Below are positions 1 through 14,800 of a DNA stretch of 64,000 nucleotides, piece after piece. The position numbers and the translations under genes are program-made. The first letter of the stretch is position 1. Each line of letters starts with the position of its first letter. The notes below the pieces were generated by a model. The model saw nothing but the letters and a program-made list of their open reading frames with translations, had not been told where the DNA came from and ran no database searches. The DNA is from Tetracentron sinense (taxonomy: Eukaryota; Streptophyta; Magnoliopsida; Trochodendrales; Trochodendraceae): assembly GCA_015143295.1 (NCBI GenBank), contig CM026551.1, forward strand, positions 44,380,034 through 44,444,033, read 5' to 3'.

Positions 1-228
1 CGTAAGCGGGTTGGTGAACCTCATGAACAATATCTTGTGTCGTTTGTATTTGCATCTCTCTAACTCTTCTCTTTACTTTCTTGTTTGAATTAATTAAGTA
101 GAATTGCATAAATTTATTTATTTTTTTAGTTGAAATTCCGCTTAGGGAAGTAAAAAGAATTTTAATTTGTCATAGACCCTATTGAGCCCCCCCCCCCCCC
201 TCCTCTAGGGTCCAAACCTTGGGCAACA
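1..228 (+). mobile_element. 3' end of a large LTR (same family as 24174-30228)
   Basis: This is the right-hand end of a long terminal repeat that runs off the left edge of the window. It matches the last 230 bp of the solo LTR ending at 30228. Shared blocks include the 'cgaacctc/tgaacctc' start, 'catctctctaactcttctc', 'gttgaaattccgctta', a poly-C run and the terminal 'gggcaaca'. It lies in intron 14 of the ABCC gene. Whether it is a solo LTR or part of a longer element cannot be seen. The family is probably Copia; this is inference from the style of the LTR end. It is a fossil copy. Confidence 0.75.
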
Positions 229-1955
229 ATAATATCTATTAGAAAACAAATTAATGTACTCTGACATGATTTATAGTCATATTATCAACTACGTTATAAT
301 GTTATTAATTTAAGTCATGAAGTGTAAAAAGTAAAATAAATTTGGAAAATAAATAAAAACTACAACCAAGCTAGTAGACTCGTGGAATCGTGATATATGC
401 TCTTCTCATTTATTGAACTCTTATTATCAACTATATAGCATCTTTAAAATGATATAGCTATAAAAATAAAATAATTGTTAACAACATAAGTATAAACGCT
501 AGATCTAATCTTTAAATAAATTTAACTCTTGTGGATACAAATACGACTATACGAGTAACCCTCATGTAATATTTGAGTATTTGTAGTTGCAGATGTCATT
601 TGAGTTTATTTGCTCATATTGCATGACTATTGGATGTTTCAAACAACTGCTAATGTAGTTTTTGTTGTAAGGTTATCATATATGCCTGTCAGCGAGTACT
701 TTTCCTGCATAAACTTGTCTTGTTGCATATGATTTTTCATGGTAGTATATATTATGAGTTTTGGGTGTGTAATCATGCATCTTTTACCATAGCCTGGAAA
801 ACAAGCAAGCAAAACTTTCCACATTTCTCAAAACATCTCCCCAAATTTTCCCAAAAAATGAGATATGTAATGCCAAATCTAAAATTCCTGCAAAAATTCT
901 CCCCAAATTTCCCAATTCTAGTGTTGTGAAATCTCCCATGGGACCAGAAATTTGGAACCTTGCAAGGAAGAATGAGCATTCTTCATGGGTTTGCCGCGTG
1001 ACACCTAAAACGGCATCTTAACGAATACACAACAGTTTGATAAACAACAGCTGTGGCTTTAAAAAAAAATTATAAAATGACCAGTTGCAACATATAAGTC
1101 AACATAAACCATATTTATCAAGAAATACAATCTAAATTGGGAAACAAATTGGAAAGTCCATGCTGACACACTCAATTAAGCTCCTAAAGGTGTGTTCCTG
1201 CACCAGCACAAAATCTTACACTTTTTAGTCAATGTTTCAATGAAGCTTGCAATCCACCAGCTATGCTTGTCACATCTAATAAGTGCAATAACAAGCAGCT
1301 TGGCAGCAGGAGGAAACCAAAAGTGATGGTCTACTGCATGTATGTTCACACTGGAAGTTCGGTAGGAAACCATCCAGGAGAAGTTATGAACTCCAGCAAA
1401 GCTGGCCAAAGTTTAGAAGTAGCACTGCACTTACATTTTTGAGTATGCCATGTCACCTTATTCAAGCTAGCACTACTAAAATTACATTGGCAGTTTGGAA
1501 GACAAAACCCTGTAAGTTACCACTCCAGCAAAACTTGCCAGTTTTTTTAGGAGTTGCATGATGAAACAATATTACATTATTTGCTTGGATCACATGATCT
1601 AATCGAAGCTAGCTCCATAACTTGTAAATGAAGAAATCCATGAGTATCACTAACACATCGTGGAAAGCATTGATTTGCTAAATTTTATCTGTTAAGTTAG
1701 ACCACACAAAGTAGAAGAATGACAAACAAAAACTTTCCGTAAAGCGATAGAAAATTTGATATCCCAAAGGATTTTTCCCATTAGTGCTGATGAATAATAT
1801 ATAATAATTCTCACCTGGAGTAGAGATATAAGGAGGTTACTAGTCTACTAACCACAACAAATACCTAATCTACCCAACTGCAATAACTCCAAATGTATGA
1901 TGGTCTCAAGAATGTATGATACAACATAGGCATAAGAGGAGAAAAAAGACAGCAC
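229..1955. other. Intron 14 of the ABCC gene, visible part
   Basis: AT-rich sequence downstream of the exon 14 donor (GT at 1955-1954, minus strand). I looked for the next expected ABCC exon, which in the family encodes a VNANVSLxRLEE-type stretch just after the first transmembrane domain, and did not find it. The intron therefore continues past base 1. Apart from the LTR tail at 1-228 I see no recognisable element. Confidence 0.7.
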
Positions 1956-2123
1956 CTGAGTTATCAAATTAGGAAGCATGAACAAAGGAAACCGTAGCAC
2001 TGCAAACAGTGAAAGCGATGTAAATGCCCTCGCAGGTGTCAAATCCCCTCCAAGCAATGTGAACATTCCAAATGAAATCACCGTAACCACAACTGGAATG
2101 CTGTTCAGAATAAAACTGTTGCA
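1956..2123 (-). CDS. ABCC2: ABCC exon 14 (TMD1, last visible helices)
   Basis: Residues 522-577, 56 codons, phase 0 at both ends. It reads [19 protein letters not shown], then [18 protein letters not shown], then [14 protein letters not shown]. This is the near-invariant end of TMD1 ahead of NBD1 in plant ABCC1/2. The acceptor is TTTTGCAG and the donor is CTCAG|GTGCTG. Reading on past the donor gives an unconserved tail, so the exon end is firm. Confidence 0.96.
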
Positions 2124-5100
2124 CTGCAAAACAAGGCCGAGGAAAATAGTAAGGCAAACAATGTTATAGCCCAGGGCAACTATATATTATTTGGAATACA
2201 TGTTCATCACTCTGGATTGTGCTATATGTGGGCTACCTCTTGTGTTGACCATAACCTAAAAACCACTTCATTTATCCAAGCCATCCAACAATAGATTGGT
2301 TTATTTCCAACTTATTTGTCATGAGTTTACTTACTGTACAAATGTTAGGGATACCATCAATTGTTGAAATCTGGACCGAAGAGCATGTATCTTATGGATG
2401 CAGTAGAGAAACTGAGGTCATATCAACATGATTATCAAGGGACATAACATTGTATTCAATAACAGGTCCATCCGTACAATATAAAATCCAGTAACAGTAA
2501 ACATTAATTATTTAATAATAATGATGTGAAGACAACATGGTATTGCGATCTTGGCATATTTAAATTGGAAAAGAAGAAATGGAAAAATTCCATGATTGTG
2601 CTTTGTACCATACCGCTGCTAGTAACTGTGCTTTCCGAAACCATGACAGCTCATCTTTTCGAATGCCTAAAACTTTAGCTTGAAAACTCTCCTCCCATGC
2701 ATAACATCTGAAGCCAGTTTAAGCATTAAAGAATTATAATTATTACTTTCAACTGCCTGGCATTATTTAAAGAACTAAGAAGTAAGAACAATCAAGCACA
2801 TTTTGAAACATACTTCACAGTGTCCATGGCAGCCAAAATTTCATTCATGAGGCCTATTCTCTTGTCAGTACGTTGCAAACCTTCCTTTGCCAGTCTCTGC
2901 ATTTTGCTTATAACGAATGTCTGTTCCCACACAATAATTATAAAAAAGTAGAATTAGCATAAATTGATGACATGGAGCAAAAGAGCAACAATATCCTGAC
3001 ATCTCAAATTATTTTAGCATTCGATGTCAATTCAAACAAAATCAAAACATATCCATCACGTCGAATAAAATTTTGCATTTCTTCAACCAAGGATATTAGA
3101 AGAAAACTGAGGTTGGGGGATAATGAGAAGGTAAGGCCCTCCTTTATCACTTGTATGCATAGCAAAAATCCAAGGGAGTTTGGACCCACCATTTAATGGG
3201 CCTGATTTGAGATCTCTTTCAAAAGACAACCTGATTAGATGACCCTAATATTTTGCTCTCTTGAATTATTTCAAAGAAACTGCTGAATAAAGTACATATA
3301 CATGATAAAATATAGTTTGAAGAAAAACTGTACAATTATAACCGAACTTGTTTATTTAGTTTATTTCTATGTCTAAATACACATTTTATTGATGAAAAAC
3401 TCTGTGGGTAAACAATGTGCTTCAAGAAAATTTTCAAATCAGGGAATTCTTTATTTCTTCAGAAAACTCTGACTCGGTGAGAGAAAATTTCTTTAAGAGG
3501 TATGCATGCAAGTGCAGCATGCCAGCAACAAGTTTAGAGAATCATCAACTGGATCATTCCCATGGTAAAACATTCGGCAGCACAATATATCTACATAGAT
3601 ACACACATGCGCATGTTGATGACCTAAATGTCGCCTAAGCGCCAAAATGAAAACTTCCACACTAGGACCCCTATTGCCTACATCGGGCTCTAGGCGGGTG
3701 CTTATTGAGACATGGTCGCCTAGGTGCAAGGTTTTGAATGTGGGTATTGCAGAGTATGTTGCACCTTAGAAAAAAGATATATTGCGGGATATATTGTTTT
3801 GCGGGCATGGTTTAAAATATCGATACTTATCGACCGATACGAGCCGATACGTATCTTATTTAGAACTACCCGATACACTGGTCCGCTGGAAAAAAAAACT
3901 CCACTGTATCGGGCCAATACAGGCCTGATACACTTGATACGAAGATTTTTCAGTTAAATTTTTTTCTCCTTCTATTTACACTAGGATCCACAATACTAAC
4001 CCAATACAAACAACTTATTTACATAATATATTATTAAGTAAATGATTTAACTTTCATTTACTTTAGATATTAATATGTAAATAAGGTTATCCCCTTGGTT
4101 ATGATGCCCCAGCCCAACCTTACTTATCAAGAACCACTGGTTATGATGCCCTAGCCCAACCCTACTTATCAGGAGCCACTGGTTATGATGCTCAGTCCTA
4201 GTCTTCAACTGACATTTATGGACAAATCACAACTCAGTAGTAGGCATATGTACAAATGTACCTGGGAATGTACCGCACGATGATGACTTGGACACAGTGG
4301 TGTCATCATGTCTGGACCACTTATAAAGTATCACTCTACTCAATTCCTGATCCCATAATGATAGAGTATAAGTCAGCACGAAGCTCAATGTGGTACTGAG
4401 TTTCTATCATGTATGTAATTTGATTTGTGAATACAAGGGTCTATGAATTTTCATATTTTTGAGTTATGAATGCAAGTGAGCTTCTATCACTTGGTTAAGT
4501 AAATATGGTTTGTATTTTCATACATATTTATTAGTGCGCACGCCTTTTTTAACTTATAAATTTGTTAACTCTCATATGTATTATTATAAATGTAGTTGAA
4601 GGTCTTCATTTAGTTTGTTTTTAACTTATATTTGCATTAAAAGAGATTTTCTGCAAGATATCCAAGTTTTTCCTTGCGTATCTAAGCTTTTTTTAGCGTA
4701 TCCTGAATTTTTCCGCCGTATCCAACTGATACGTATCCTATTTTGGACTTATCGATACAGCGACCGATACCGATATTTTGAACCATGTTTGCGGGGAATA
4801 TATCACATGTTGAGGGAAAAATTGAGAAAATATGAATTTTCAATGAAATTAAGTAAATGTTAAAATAGATGTTAACACACATTTGAAAATCAAATTTTTT
4901 TTAAAAAAATGTACATAAGAGACAATGAGAGGGGGGCAAAGATGTGTACTGACAACAATGTATGATGGACTAATATTAATATAACTTACATAAATGTTTC
5001 ATTTATACCTGAATCAATCATAACAATAAAAATAGACAATCAGAGTTTCATACATAATACATCCATGATCTAACCCACTCCCAAAACTACAATCAGAGTC

Positions 5101-5786
5101 TCATGAAGTAAAACTAAAAAAATGAAATTTTGAGTTTCCCCCGATTTCTCTTCCCTAAAATCAGAAATTTGAACTTTGAAATCTAGAGAAAATTAAACAA
5201 ATTGGTGCATTTGCACTAGTTTAAGACTAATGGCATACTAATTATGCAAAACACAACTCTAATACGAAGAAAATTCTTACATTTTAGGGAAATTTCACCA
5301 TGGGTAGATCAAATGGGGTTCACTTCGACTCCGAATGACAAATGTAGATAAATGTGAATACTAAAGTGGGCGAATTTTCAAGAAAATGGAAAAATCACTC
5401 AAATCCCTCAAAACTCCTTCAAAATATCCCAAATCCCTCCTCTTTGATCAATATTTCCCTCTTTTAATAGACTAAGAGATGAAATATCCTTAACTTACAA
5501 AGATATATCAGAAATATAGTACGATATATTGAAAATATCGGACATATATAGAAAATATCAAGGATATTTAGGGATATTTTGTATAAAACAAATACTACAT
5601 GTAAGAGATATTTTGTACCCCCACAATACTGGGGATATATAGGAAATATATTGGACCATGCCTAGGTGCTAAAGCGCTAGTGACAATGTTGGTCGCCCGA
5701 GACGTAAATTTGAATGTTATAAGGGCCCATGAAATGTTTCATTAATAGAAAATAAAAACAAAAAAAGTATCGAGGTTTTGGGGGAA

Positions 5787-5818
<32 letters not shown>

Positions 5819-8800
5819 AATAAACTATCCACTTAATTTTGTTCCATGTTAATTTTGGTTTCATCAATTCTTTATTTTAAAAAATATTTCGATATCTATT
5901 CAGACACACAGGGATTTATTTATTTGGGACCTATTAGGACTTAGGAGTTTATGGTCCAAAAAAAAAGAAAAACTCTTGCATACTTTTTGAAAAAACATTT
6001 GGTGGAAAAAGTGTTTCCTTTTGAAGTGTTGAAATTTTTTAGGTGATTTTTTGAGGCATTGGTATTTGATTGTATGAAGTTGAAAACCTTCGTGGATGGT
6101 TGTGAAGCATGTGAGTTGCTAATTTGTATAAAGTATAATTGAATTAGACCTCTAGTTGAGGTGTTGTTTGTGTTTGAGAGATCTGGCTTATTTACTTGAT
6201 TGGTATTTTAATCTCTAAGTAAGACGTATGTCTGGGATTGGTGGTATAGAGGAACAAACAAGCATGCAGGTCAGTACGCATAGTGCTTCCTTCACTGATA
6301 TTGCCTCTTTTGGGGAATCCTCTATTATACTACCTCAATTTCAACAGTCCTCTAAGGACACCCTTCCAGTCTCCAAAAAGGAACTTGAGCGCTTCAATCA
6401 GTTACTTTCATAGATAGAGTTATCTTCTAGATTCTCCACTTTCGTTGCTCAGACAAGTACTCATGCATCTGCACATCAAGTATCTTCATTAACCTCACAT
6501 TGGATTCCTTGGATCATCGATTCAGGATCCTTAAATCATGTCTGGTACGTCCACACTTTTCTCGTCTTGCAAGTTACAACTCTTGCTCTAGTCCTTTGAG
6601 AGTGAAAATAGTTGATGGCTCCTTTGCATCTGTGACTAGGAAAGGAAATATCCATGTCACCCCTACTATCTCATTGTCATCAGTATTACATGTTCCTAAG
6701 TTTTCTATTAATCTCCTTTCTATTAGCAGTTTAACTAAGCATTTGTGTCGTAATGTAACATTTTTTCCATTTCATTGTGTATTTTAGGATCTAGTGACAC
6801 AATGGCAGATTGGGAGTAGACGTAAAGTGGACGGGCTTTACATTTTGGATCAGGCTTATGCACCTATCTTTTGTGTTTTTCAGTCCCATAGTTCTATTAA
6901 TAAAGACTAGATTTTTCTCTAGCATTGTCGATTGGGTTACTTGTCGTTTCATTCCTTAAAAATTTTGTTTCCTCGTTTGTTTGAGTCTGTCAATTTACAT
7001 AGTTTGTAGTGTGAAACTTGTGAATTGACAAAACATAACCATATTTCATTTTCCCCCAATACTAAAAGAAGTTTATTTCTGTTTGAAATTGTCCATTCAG
7101 ATGTATGGGAACCCTCTCCCACTTTATCTTTGTTTGAATTTCGATATTTTATTTTGTTTATTGATGATTATTCCTGCTACACTTGGTTGTACCTGTTGAA
7201 AACTCGAGATGAGGTGTCCAATACTATTCGCACATTTCACAACACGATCAGAAATCAATTTGACAGGAATGTCAAAATATTTCGCTCTGATTATGGTCAC
7301 GAATACCTTGAAGGATCACTCCGAGCTTGCTTTGTTGAACATAGAATTATTCATCAAAACAGTTGTGTATACATGCCACAACAAAATGAAGTTGTAGAAC
7401 GAAAGAACCGCCATTTGTTTGAGGTTGTTCGAAGTTTGTTATTATAAATGAATGTCAAAACAAAGTTTGGTTTGAGGCAGTGCTTACAGCAGTGTATTTG
7501 ATTAACTGGATGCCCTCCTGGGTTTTGGATTTCAAGTCTCCACATCAGTTATTGCGTCCTGAGAGTCCTTTTAGTATTCCGCTTTGTGTCTTTGGTTGTA
7601 CTTGTTTTCTTTATATCTTGGGTCCAAAGACTCCAAACCGTTCTAAGTTGGATCTTAAGTCCACTAATTGTCTCTTCTTAGGGTATTCTTCTACACAAAA
7701 GGGGTATTTCTTTGATCCCCTAACAGGTTAAAGGTTTATCTTTAAGGATGTTTCTTTCTTTGAGCCGGTTTCATTTTTTCTTGGGGTTCCTCTTTAGGGG
7801 GAGAGTTAGTAAAGAGATACCCCTTCTAATACCCCTCCCAGTTCCTATTTTGGGAGAAATACCCCTTCTAGTACCCTCCCAGTTCCTATTTTGGGAGAAA
7901 CTCATTTAGTTTCGTTGTTATCCTCTTTTGATGACACTAGATAGAAGGAAAATGAGTTGAAGACATACTCAAGACGTTCCAAGGTGGAGCCTCGATTAAC
8001 TGAACAATACTCTCAGCATACCTCTGTGGACCCAGATCCATCTACTTCTCCAGTTGCTCTCAGTCCAGGTAATTCTTCATCTTTACCCAACACTACTGAT
8101 CTTGATGGTCCTATTGCCTTACACAATGGGAAACGCACGTGTACATCCCATCCTATCTCTAACTTCATTTCTTATGAATCTTGTTCTCCATCTATTTGTG
8201 ATTTTGTCTCATCTTTGTCTTTAATATCTATGTCATCTAGAGTCACAGATGCATTATAGCACCCTATGTAGAAGGAAGCAATGTGGAAGGAAATGAATGC
8301 ACTCACAAAAAATAATACATGAGAACTTGTTGATTCTCCTAAGGACAAGAAGCTAATTGGATGCAAGTGGGTTCATACCATAAAATACAAGGCTGATGGT
8401 ATTGTTGATAAATACAAAGCGAGGTTGGTCGCTAAGGGATCCACACAGACCTATGAGATCGATTGAATACAATCAAAATTCTTCTTTCAGTAGCAGCAAA
8501 TTAGTCTTGGCCTCTCTTTCAGCTGGACGTGAAGAACCATTTTCTTTATGGAGATCTCCAAGAAGAAGTTTATATGGCTTTATCTCGTGGGTTTAATGTT
8601 CAGAATCAGAAGGGTAAAGTTTGTTGTCTGAAGAAGGCAATTTATGCCTTAAACAGTCTCCTAGGGCTTGGTTTGAAAGGTTTAGTGGAGTTGTGAAGAA
8701 GTTTGGGTATACTCGATGTCACTCAGATCATACGTTGTTTGTGAAACATTTAGAAAACACAACTACTGCACTTCTAGTGTATGTAAATGATATTGTTGTA

Positions 8801-11800
8801 ACTGGAGATAATCTAGGAGAGATATAGAATCATAAGGATCTTCTGGCTAAAGAGTTTGAGATTAAAAAATTGGGTTTACTCAGGTATTTCCTTAGGATTG
8901 AAGTTGCCCACTCAAGGAAGCACTTCTTAATATCTCAAAGAAAATATATCCTTGATCTGTTTGAAGAAACTGGAAAGTTTGGCTCGAAACCTGTGGCAAC
9001 TCCTATGGAAGCTAATGTTTAGCTTAACTATGAGAGTGACGAGTTGCTTGAAGATATTAGTATGTTCCAAAGATTTGTTGTAGGCTGATTTACTTATATT
9101 GACTCGTCCCGATATTGCTTATGCAGTGAGTGTAATCAGTCAGTTCATGCATAGCCCTAAGACTGTATATCTTGAGGCCGCGGAACTAATTTTGAAACAC
9201 TTAAAGTCTTCACCAAGTTAAGGGTTATTATTTAGACGGAATGGGCACTTGAAAGTAGAGGCGTACACAGATGCTGATTGGGTTGGGTTAGTCACGGATC
9301 GCCTATCTACGTCAGGCTATTGCACCATGGTTGGTGGAAATTTGGTTACCTGGAGAAGTAAGAAGCAGTCTTTGGTAATAGAGCTGCTATTAGCATTGCA
9401 CATAACCCAGTGCAACATGACATGAATAAACATATTGAGGTTGACAGACATTTCATAAGAGAAAAAATAGCTTCAACGATAATTAGTCTTGCCTTCGTAA
9501 GAATAGGAGATCAATTAGTAGATGTTCTTACGAAGGTGGTTGCTTCATCACGTCATCATGGGCTTATTGGCAAACTTGGCGTGTTGGACATTTATGCCCT
9601 GCTTGAGGAGGAGTGTTGTAATAGGCCATATAAATAAGCTCATCTCAGCTTTAATATCTTGTTACTTTATTATGTTTTAGTGTTCATTGTCTTTTATGTA
9701 ATTAAAGACATTTATGTCCTTTCATTTTGTTAGTAATATACTAATATAGAACTAAAGGGATGGAGAAATTAATTTTCCATACCCTATTTCCCTTCCTTCC
9801 TCTCTCCTCTTTCTCTCTTACACAAAACCTAGTTTATTATTCCTAATTTTCTACTGAAACGAATCGTAATTGATCAACCTTACTCCTGTAATTTTTTTAG
9901 ATTTTTTCTTGATAATTTAGTATTTTATTTAATCACGTACTTTAGGGGTTTGTGCTATAAACTGCACTCCCAGATTCCATCAATAGAGATTTAATTAATA
10001 TTTTCATTAAGATTTTCTTTGGATAAAATCATGAATTTTTTTACTGTAGATGTCTTAATTTGTTTTCTTTAAAACCCCACTGGTTTCATCCAATTCCGAG
10101 TTATATTCAATTTAATATGCATTTATTTGTAAGAACGTGTTCGAATCTGGAATTTAGAACCTGCAATACTATAACCCTATTAGATTAAGTATTTTAGGTA
10201 TGAAAGATTATCCTATAAATCCTTGAAAATTTTCTTATATATATGTGAGTTAGCTTTAAAAATTGTGTGATTTTACTGCAATTGGATTTAAACTTAGTTT
10301 ATAATAATTCTTGGACCCAAAACTATTTCTCAGTTTAATGTTTTCAGCATCATTACTTAGGTCTGAAATTATTTTATTTAATGTGATGAGTTTTGAAATG
10401 TTTAATATTTTTCTAGCAAACTTCACTGAGTTGATTTTCTAAAGAAATAATGAATAATGCATTTGGGTTATTCTCATATAAATTCTTGCATTGCATTATT
10501 TTGAAAAGAATGATTTTTTTTATTTAACATTTATCATCACTGTTATGATATTTGATTCGGGTTGATTTTCTATTGGGCTTGTGAAGCTCACTATTAATTT
10601 ATGTTACAAATTGAGCTACTGTGTGTAGTGAGAAGTTGTACTAAGGACAATTAATTTTCTTTTAATTGTTCCGTTGATTGGGATTGATGATTGTAAGGCT
10701 TAATTCGGCCTTATGAGCATTTCATTTTGTTAGTACTATTTTATTGAATTTTCTATGACGGTAATCTAATTGTGATTGTTATTGTTACACATCATATTAT
10801 AGATTGGTTAATATGGTTTGAAATTTGTGATAACAAAATGTGTGATTTTGATTAATGAATGAGTTGAGAACATTAATTTTAATAAAGAATGTAATTAATT
10901 TTCATCATACTCTTTGAGTTCTCAGGCAATGGACGATCCAGGGGTTATGAGTTGGGTTACAGGCCTTTTCCATAAGTCGGGATGTTAGAAAGGGTGTGGA
11001 CAATAGCTGGGATGCCCGGAGTGCATAGGAGGAGACTTTAACATCAAAAGATTCTCTTGTGAGAAAAGACAGGGTAGCAGAATTACATTGAAAATAAGGG
11101 GTTATGCCTATTTCATTGAGAAGAACTTATTGCTTGACCTTCCATGGAATGTTTTATCGTAACGTGGTTGAATAATTGAGAGGTCCATACCAAAGCTGCT
11201 ACAGGATCATCCTCAATTCAACTTAACAATGGGGCATCAGTAGAAAACCAAGTTCATTCAGGTTTGAGTTTATCCACGATGGGTCAAACTCATATTTCAT
11301 GCATAAGGCCCCTATATTTGGAATGTACATACCACGATGGAATAGATGACTGATATTCAAAAGTTCATCGATCATTTCCATCCAAAACAATGCCCCTACA
11401 ATCTACACAAGGGGAACCATCTCAAATGCAACCCACTAACAAGGAAGCAAGAAAATGTCCTGCAAGCACATTGTAGAATGGTCAAATCGGAAACGATCCT
11501 TTCGGATCATGCTTGCAAACCCTATGCATCATCCACAGGCAATGGGATTGGGAACTCCTCGAAAAGTCACTCTTCACTCTCCCTATCCAAGATGTTCTTC
11601 CAAAAAAGAGGACCAAACATGATCTCTCCCTGCTTACGAATTAATGATTAATTATTAGTGGTTTGAAATGAATCAACCTATAAGACATCGAAAATTTCAG
11701 ATAACTTACCAAATCCGTACCATTTGTCTTCCCAGAATCTTACTCCCTTACCATTGACATAAACATCATCAGGATGACTTGCATACTGGAATTCAATGAA

Positions 11801-14800
11801 TTGGGAAGAAAACTGAATTCTTTAGGTCACAAGATATAGATTCCATCCTTTTGAACCTTTTGATAATTCAGTCAAGAAGTTATTCAAGAATAGGATACTG
11901 ATCTTAAATGGCAATGATATGGAGCAACACCAAAAATTACCAGTGAAATAAGCACATCTAATCATGGGAGTTATCAATAAAAAAAACATCTAATCACACG
12001 AAGCTAGATATATAAAGAATTTACTTGATTGGTTGAAATGGAAAAAAATCTCATCAATCCAAAACATAATTCTAACAGCAGGTAATAAGACGAGATCATA
12101 AACTCGGAAAATTTGAGTATAGAAAAAGTGAATCAGAAAATAAAATTCACAAATATAACATAGACACTAAATGGCCACAAGGTCGACAGAAAAAGAAAAA
12201 TAAAGCAAACTGCTTGCAACATGATACCAAATCAAAACCCATCATCCGCACAAATGGAGTGGGGGACCTCATGTACCTGTATGGGGAACATAAGGACTAG
12301 TATCAATGAGCCAAGAAGTGAAGCAACACCTAGTTGCTGGTAAAGAAGAAACATAGCAATGATGATACGAAATGGAGCTGACCATAAACTGTGAAGCTGT
12401 TGGCATATTTGCTGTACAAAGAAAACAAGAAATTAGTTATATATTCAAGTCTACAGAAATATTAGTACTCTACAAATACTAGGAAAATTTCTGAAATTTA
12501 AGAGATATTAGGGGAAATCTACTCAAAGATTGATATTTGACCTTATTCTTTTCTCTTGCTGGTTGAACTTGAACTTGAATGCAGAGAAATATGACTCATA
12601 AAGAAATGATTGACATGTAGATACAATTCCACATCTGAAGTAGTACAATGAGTGTAAAACTTGAAGTATGGTTTTACCAATCTTCTATTAGGATTTTATG
12701 GTACTACTCTGGTTTCAGAATGTTACTATTCTAGACACAGAAGACAAGATTATTTTTCTAATTTTCAATTCCTAACTTCTTTCATGCCACTTCTGATAAC
12801 TAGGATGGTAAAAAAAGAGACAATAATTCTTTTGACTTCATAAGTTAATGTATCTTTATTTCACACCCTTGTTCAATCCATTCACCCTGCCCTTGGCATC
12901 AAGAAGGTACAATGCCACTTGCTGGGCAGTGCTCTGAAAGTTCATTTCCCCTCCTATATTGGGGTATTTGCATAAAGGCAAATATTTGGATCTCCAAGGA
13001 CTAGTCAATTGCAAGAGTATTCGAATCCATGATCTAGTAGATTTCAGAAATCAAAGACTTTCTAATGCAATGGAGGGTTGTATAAAAGGCAAGGTGTTTA
13101 CAGCAAGTAATCAATCTAACATCCCAATTGACAGCCCTAAAAGAGCTCCTCTAAAAGATAAAATAAGGGGAAGAAAATTCTTCAATTGTATTAAAATGGG
13201 CACCTTAGACTATAGTGGACCTCATATAAAAACCATCTAATTTGAATATTTTGTTATTGGGTTGGAATAAAATAATATAAATAATAAATTTTCAACATTA
13301 AAATGGTGTGGAAAAATTTAATCTAATGATATTCGCATAGAGTATACATTGTTGGTTCAAGATTTGTAGAGGCACACTATATTCTATCAATCCTTTATGA
13401 AGAAGGTCCCAATCAAACGATACTTGTTCAAAGTTTACACTGTAGGCTCTAGACAGGTCAATCCCATCACATGATTCACATCCCACATACATAGCCCTCT
13501 TTGACCACTAAATGGACTGTGATGGAAGTGAGTTTCATGGGAAGCGATCTTCCCATCCTGTACATAGCTTTCGTGCAACTATGCTTCAAACTAACAAGTT
13601 TTTGGCTCCCAAATATCCAACTGGCCAATTAAGCTATTAGACATAGTGTTACATCCAATAGAGAAACAATGTTAGCTAGCTTTCCTATTTATTGAAGACC
13701 TCTCTGGCGACGGTTTTTTCTACAAGTTCTTGGATCATATTTCATGTGCTTTTGGGAGAGAACATGATAGCTTGATCTAGTGGGCCACCGACTCCGATAG
13801 ACTCATCAAAATGAGCGGGATGCGACAGAGACTTTTTGTATAGCCTTCTGGCTCTCACCTATTCAATAAACATCTTGTCTCTCTTACCCTAAGGTCGGTT
13901 AATGATAAGGCAGATGTGTAATGTGTTAGCTAGAAAAGAATCTTTGAGGGACTTTTTGTATAGTGAGTCACAATTAATTTTTTCACTTTTTGTGCTTACT
14001 CTCAATCTTTTCTTCCTCTTGTATTATTTCTTTTTTTCCCAGAAATTTTATTGATAACAATTAAAACAGGACAGAGTACTTTGAAAGGATTATATATCAT
14101 CTTTGAGTTTCAGTGGAACTCTGCCAAAGAGAACTCTTACTCTTATGCTATGTTTGGTTGCCGAGAAAATAGGTGAAAATATGGAAAAGAAAAGAAAATT
14201 GTATATTTCTAATACAATTCTTAGCTGTGTTTTGGCTAATTTTCTTTTATTTTCCATGTTTTCACTAATTTTCTCAGCAACCAAACATAGGGTTAAGGAG
14301 TATGGGCTTCTAGCTGCTCATAAGAAGGGTGGAGCATACACTGATTTGGATATTTCATTTACTCACATATTGAGGCACAGCTAATGGGAAAGTCTGTTTT
14401 CTTGTCCCGGAAATTTGTTGCCCTGATGATATTTGATATTCTCATTAGTTTTATTTTCCGAATAAAGCTTTTTATCAAGAAAAGGGAACTGAAGTATAGA
14501 TTCTGTCATGGTCCATATATTTTACATAACTCTCTGGTATTTATTATGCTACATTAGATGTAATGACATCATCACTCTTTCTGAACAGCAAAGAGAAGGG
14601 CAGATGTTCAATTTATTTTTGGAAGTTGCTCACCATTTCATGTACTTTAGCTTGAAATAAGATACAAGCTTTATTACTTCAAAGCCCTATCAAAATATCA
14701 GTTGCATGTCATAGAGTGTAATCAGGTTGATGATTCAACTAAACTGAAGTTAGCTTCCAATAGCATCCTCCTAACATTTATATTTATGTACATGTAACTA

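Noticed and set aside
1176-1409. Candidate for the next ABCC exon on the minus strand
   Set aside because: The translation lacks the expected VNANVSLxRLEE-type residues and NBD1 motifs.
11346-11651. 101-codon frame after the L1 endonuclease piece
   Set aside because: No clear similarity to LINE or host proteins; at best the decayed continuation of the LINE relic.
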